Shown: in pieces, positions 13,552 to 13,741 of the stretch
Layout of the letters: each line of letters begins with the position of its first letter
How positions within the stretch are numbered: position 1 is the stretch's first letter
Translations under genes and position numbers: made by a program
Source of the DNA: DASPOJ01 sp050014395
Lineage (GTDB): Bacteria; Acidobacteriota; Terriglobia; Acidiferrales; UBA7541
DNA: 13,741 bases
NCBI GenBank assembly: GCA_050014395.1
Contig: JBEKDK010000093.1
Location: forward strand, 1-13,741
Direction: 5' to 3'
The notes under the pieces: model-generated
The model's database searches: none
The model's input: only the letters and a program-made list of their open reading frames with translations
What the model was told of the DNA's origin: nothing

Positions 13552-13611
13552 CCCAGGACTTCCCTGCCTGTCCCTGCCTGCCGGCAGGCAGGGACAGGCA
13601 GGCGTCCTGGG
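13552..13611. repeat. 60-nt nested palindrome (two coaxial inverted repeats)
   Basis: The outer arms CCCAGGAC (13552-13559) and GTCCTGGG (13604-13611) enclose an inner perfect palindrome with 20-nt arms (13563-13582 and 13583-13602) that meet at CCGG with no spacer. The inner arms are built from CCTGCCTG units separated by TCC. The two layers are joined by TTC on the left and a single C on the right. GGGGC (13526-13530) and GCCCC (13624-13628) extend the symmetry further out. The base pairing is seen directly. It would extrude as a cruciform or fold as a 28-bp RNA stem. Confidence 0.8.
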
Positions 13612-13741
13612 CTAGTTTATGTCGCCCCTACGAGTGTGCGTGAGAACAAGCTCACGGCAGGAGATCGAAGGGGTGCGCGATTTGTTGGCGGCTTCTCCGC
13701 GAGAATCGGGCGGAGGTTAGTTCGTCTGGTGGTAGAGGCGG

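Larger units (their letters stand above)
12709..13741. other. About 1 kb without a supportable gene; repeat-bearing intergenic region
   Basis: I see no convincing coding region here. Open frames exist on both strands, but their products are short, rich in Arg, His, Ser and Pro, lack good ribosome binding sites and show no domain. The region holds a terminator-like hairpin (12845-12864), a hairpin cluster (12951-13046), an AT-rich patch at about 13400-13460 with ATATCTA/TAGATAT (13423-13429, 13452-13458), a large nested palindrome (13552-13611), and a small hairpin CGTGAG/CTCACG (13639-13656). A minus-strand frame, open from the right edge to a stop near 13655, could be the tail of an off-window gene but is too short to call. 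Confidence 0.6.

Noticed and set aside
13655..13741. Minus-strand frame open from the right edge to a stop near 13655 as a possible gene tail
   Set aside because: Only about 29 codons are visible with no recognisable motif; the sequence cannot distinguish a gene end from chance.
1..13741. CRISPR arrays, phage-defence islands, transposases or integrase genes
   Set aside because: No regularly spaced direct repeats and no recognisable transposase, integrase or nuclease proteins were seen on either strand. The repeats present are inverted, not arrayed.

Overview
The window looks like a chromosomal segment from an Acidobacteriota bacterium (probably class Terriglobia). The assignment is an inference from several traits: high GC; an outer-membrane TonB-dependent receptor with an N-terminal carboxypeptidase-regulatory-like domain; a small exported protein with CPMH and CxMxCC motifs; long Asp-box propeller proteins; and hairpin-type intergenic repeats. 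No rRNA, tRNA, CRISPR array, insertion sequence or phage gene was found.

Layout. The left edge (1-370, minus) is the first 123 codons of a YprA/MrfA-type DEAD/DEAH helicase. Divergent from it is a small exported protein (594-1073, plus) that resembles DUF4410. From 7485 down to 1149 all genes lie on the minus strand: a lipoprotein joining a CusF-like domain to a SCO1 domain; a separate exported CusF-like protein; a c-type cytochrome lipoprotein; a nine-cysteine exported protein; a 757-residue TonB-dependent receptor; and the methionine sulfoxide reductase pair msrP-msrQ. Spacing is tight within the first three genes (17 and 1 nt) and in msrPQ (12 nt), and about 110-130 nt between the other genes, so there may be three or four transcription units.

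Divergent from the SCO gene is a 143-residue protein of unknown function whose promoter geometry predicts a leaderless mRNA. After it comes a secreted Asp-box (BNR-like) protein with twelve motifs, whose Shine-Dalgarno sequence lies inside a strong hairpin. Facing it is a 791-residue minus-strand protein. It joins a PilZ-like cytoplasmic region, a long Pro/Ala-rich linker, one membrane segment and a C-terminal TonB domain.

The last ~1 kb (12709-13741) has no gene I can support. It holds several hairpin elements, including a 60-nt nested palindrome at 13552-13611.

Working idea: the minus-strand run is an envelope copper/redox module. SCO and CusF domains handle copper, the cytochrome handles electrons, the Cys/Met/His-rich protein and the receptor could bind or import metal, and MsrPQ repairs oxidised methionines in the Met-rich copper proteins. 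The family assignments are firm. Joint function and regulation are inference.
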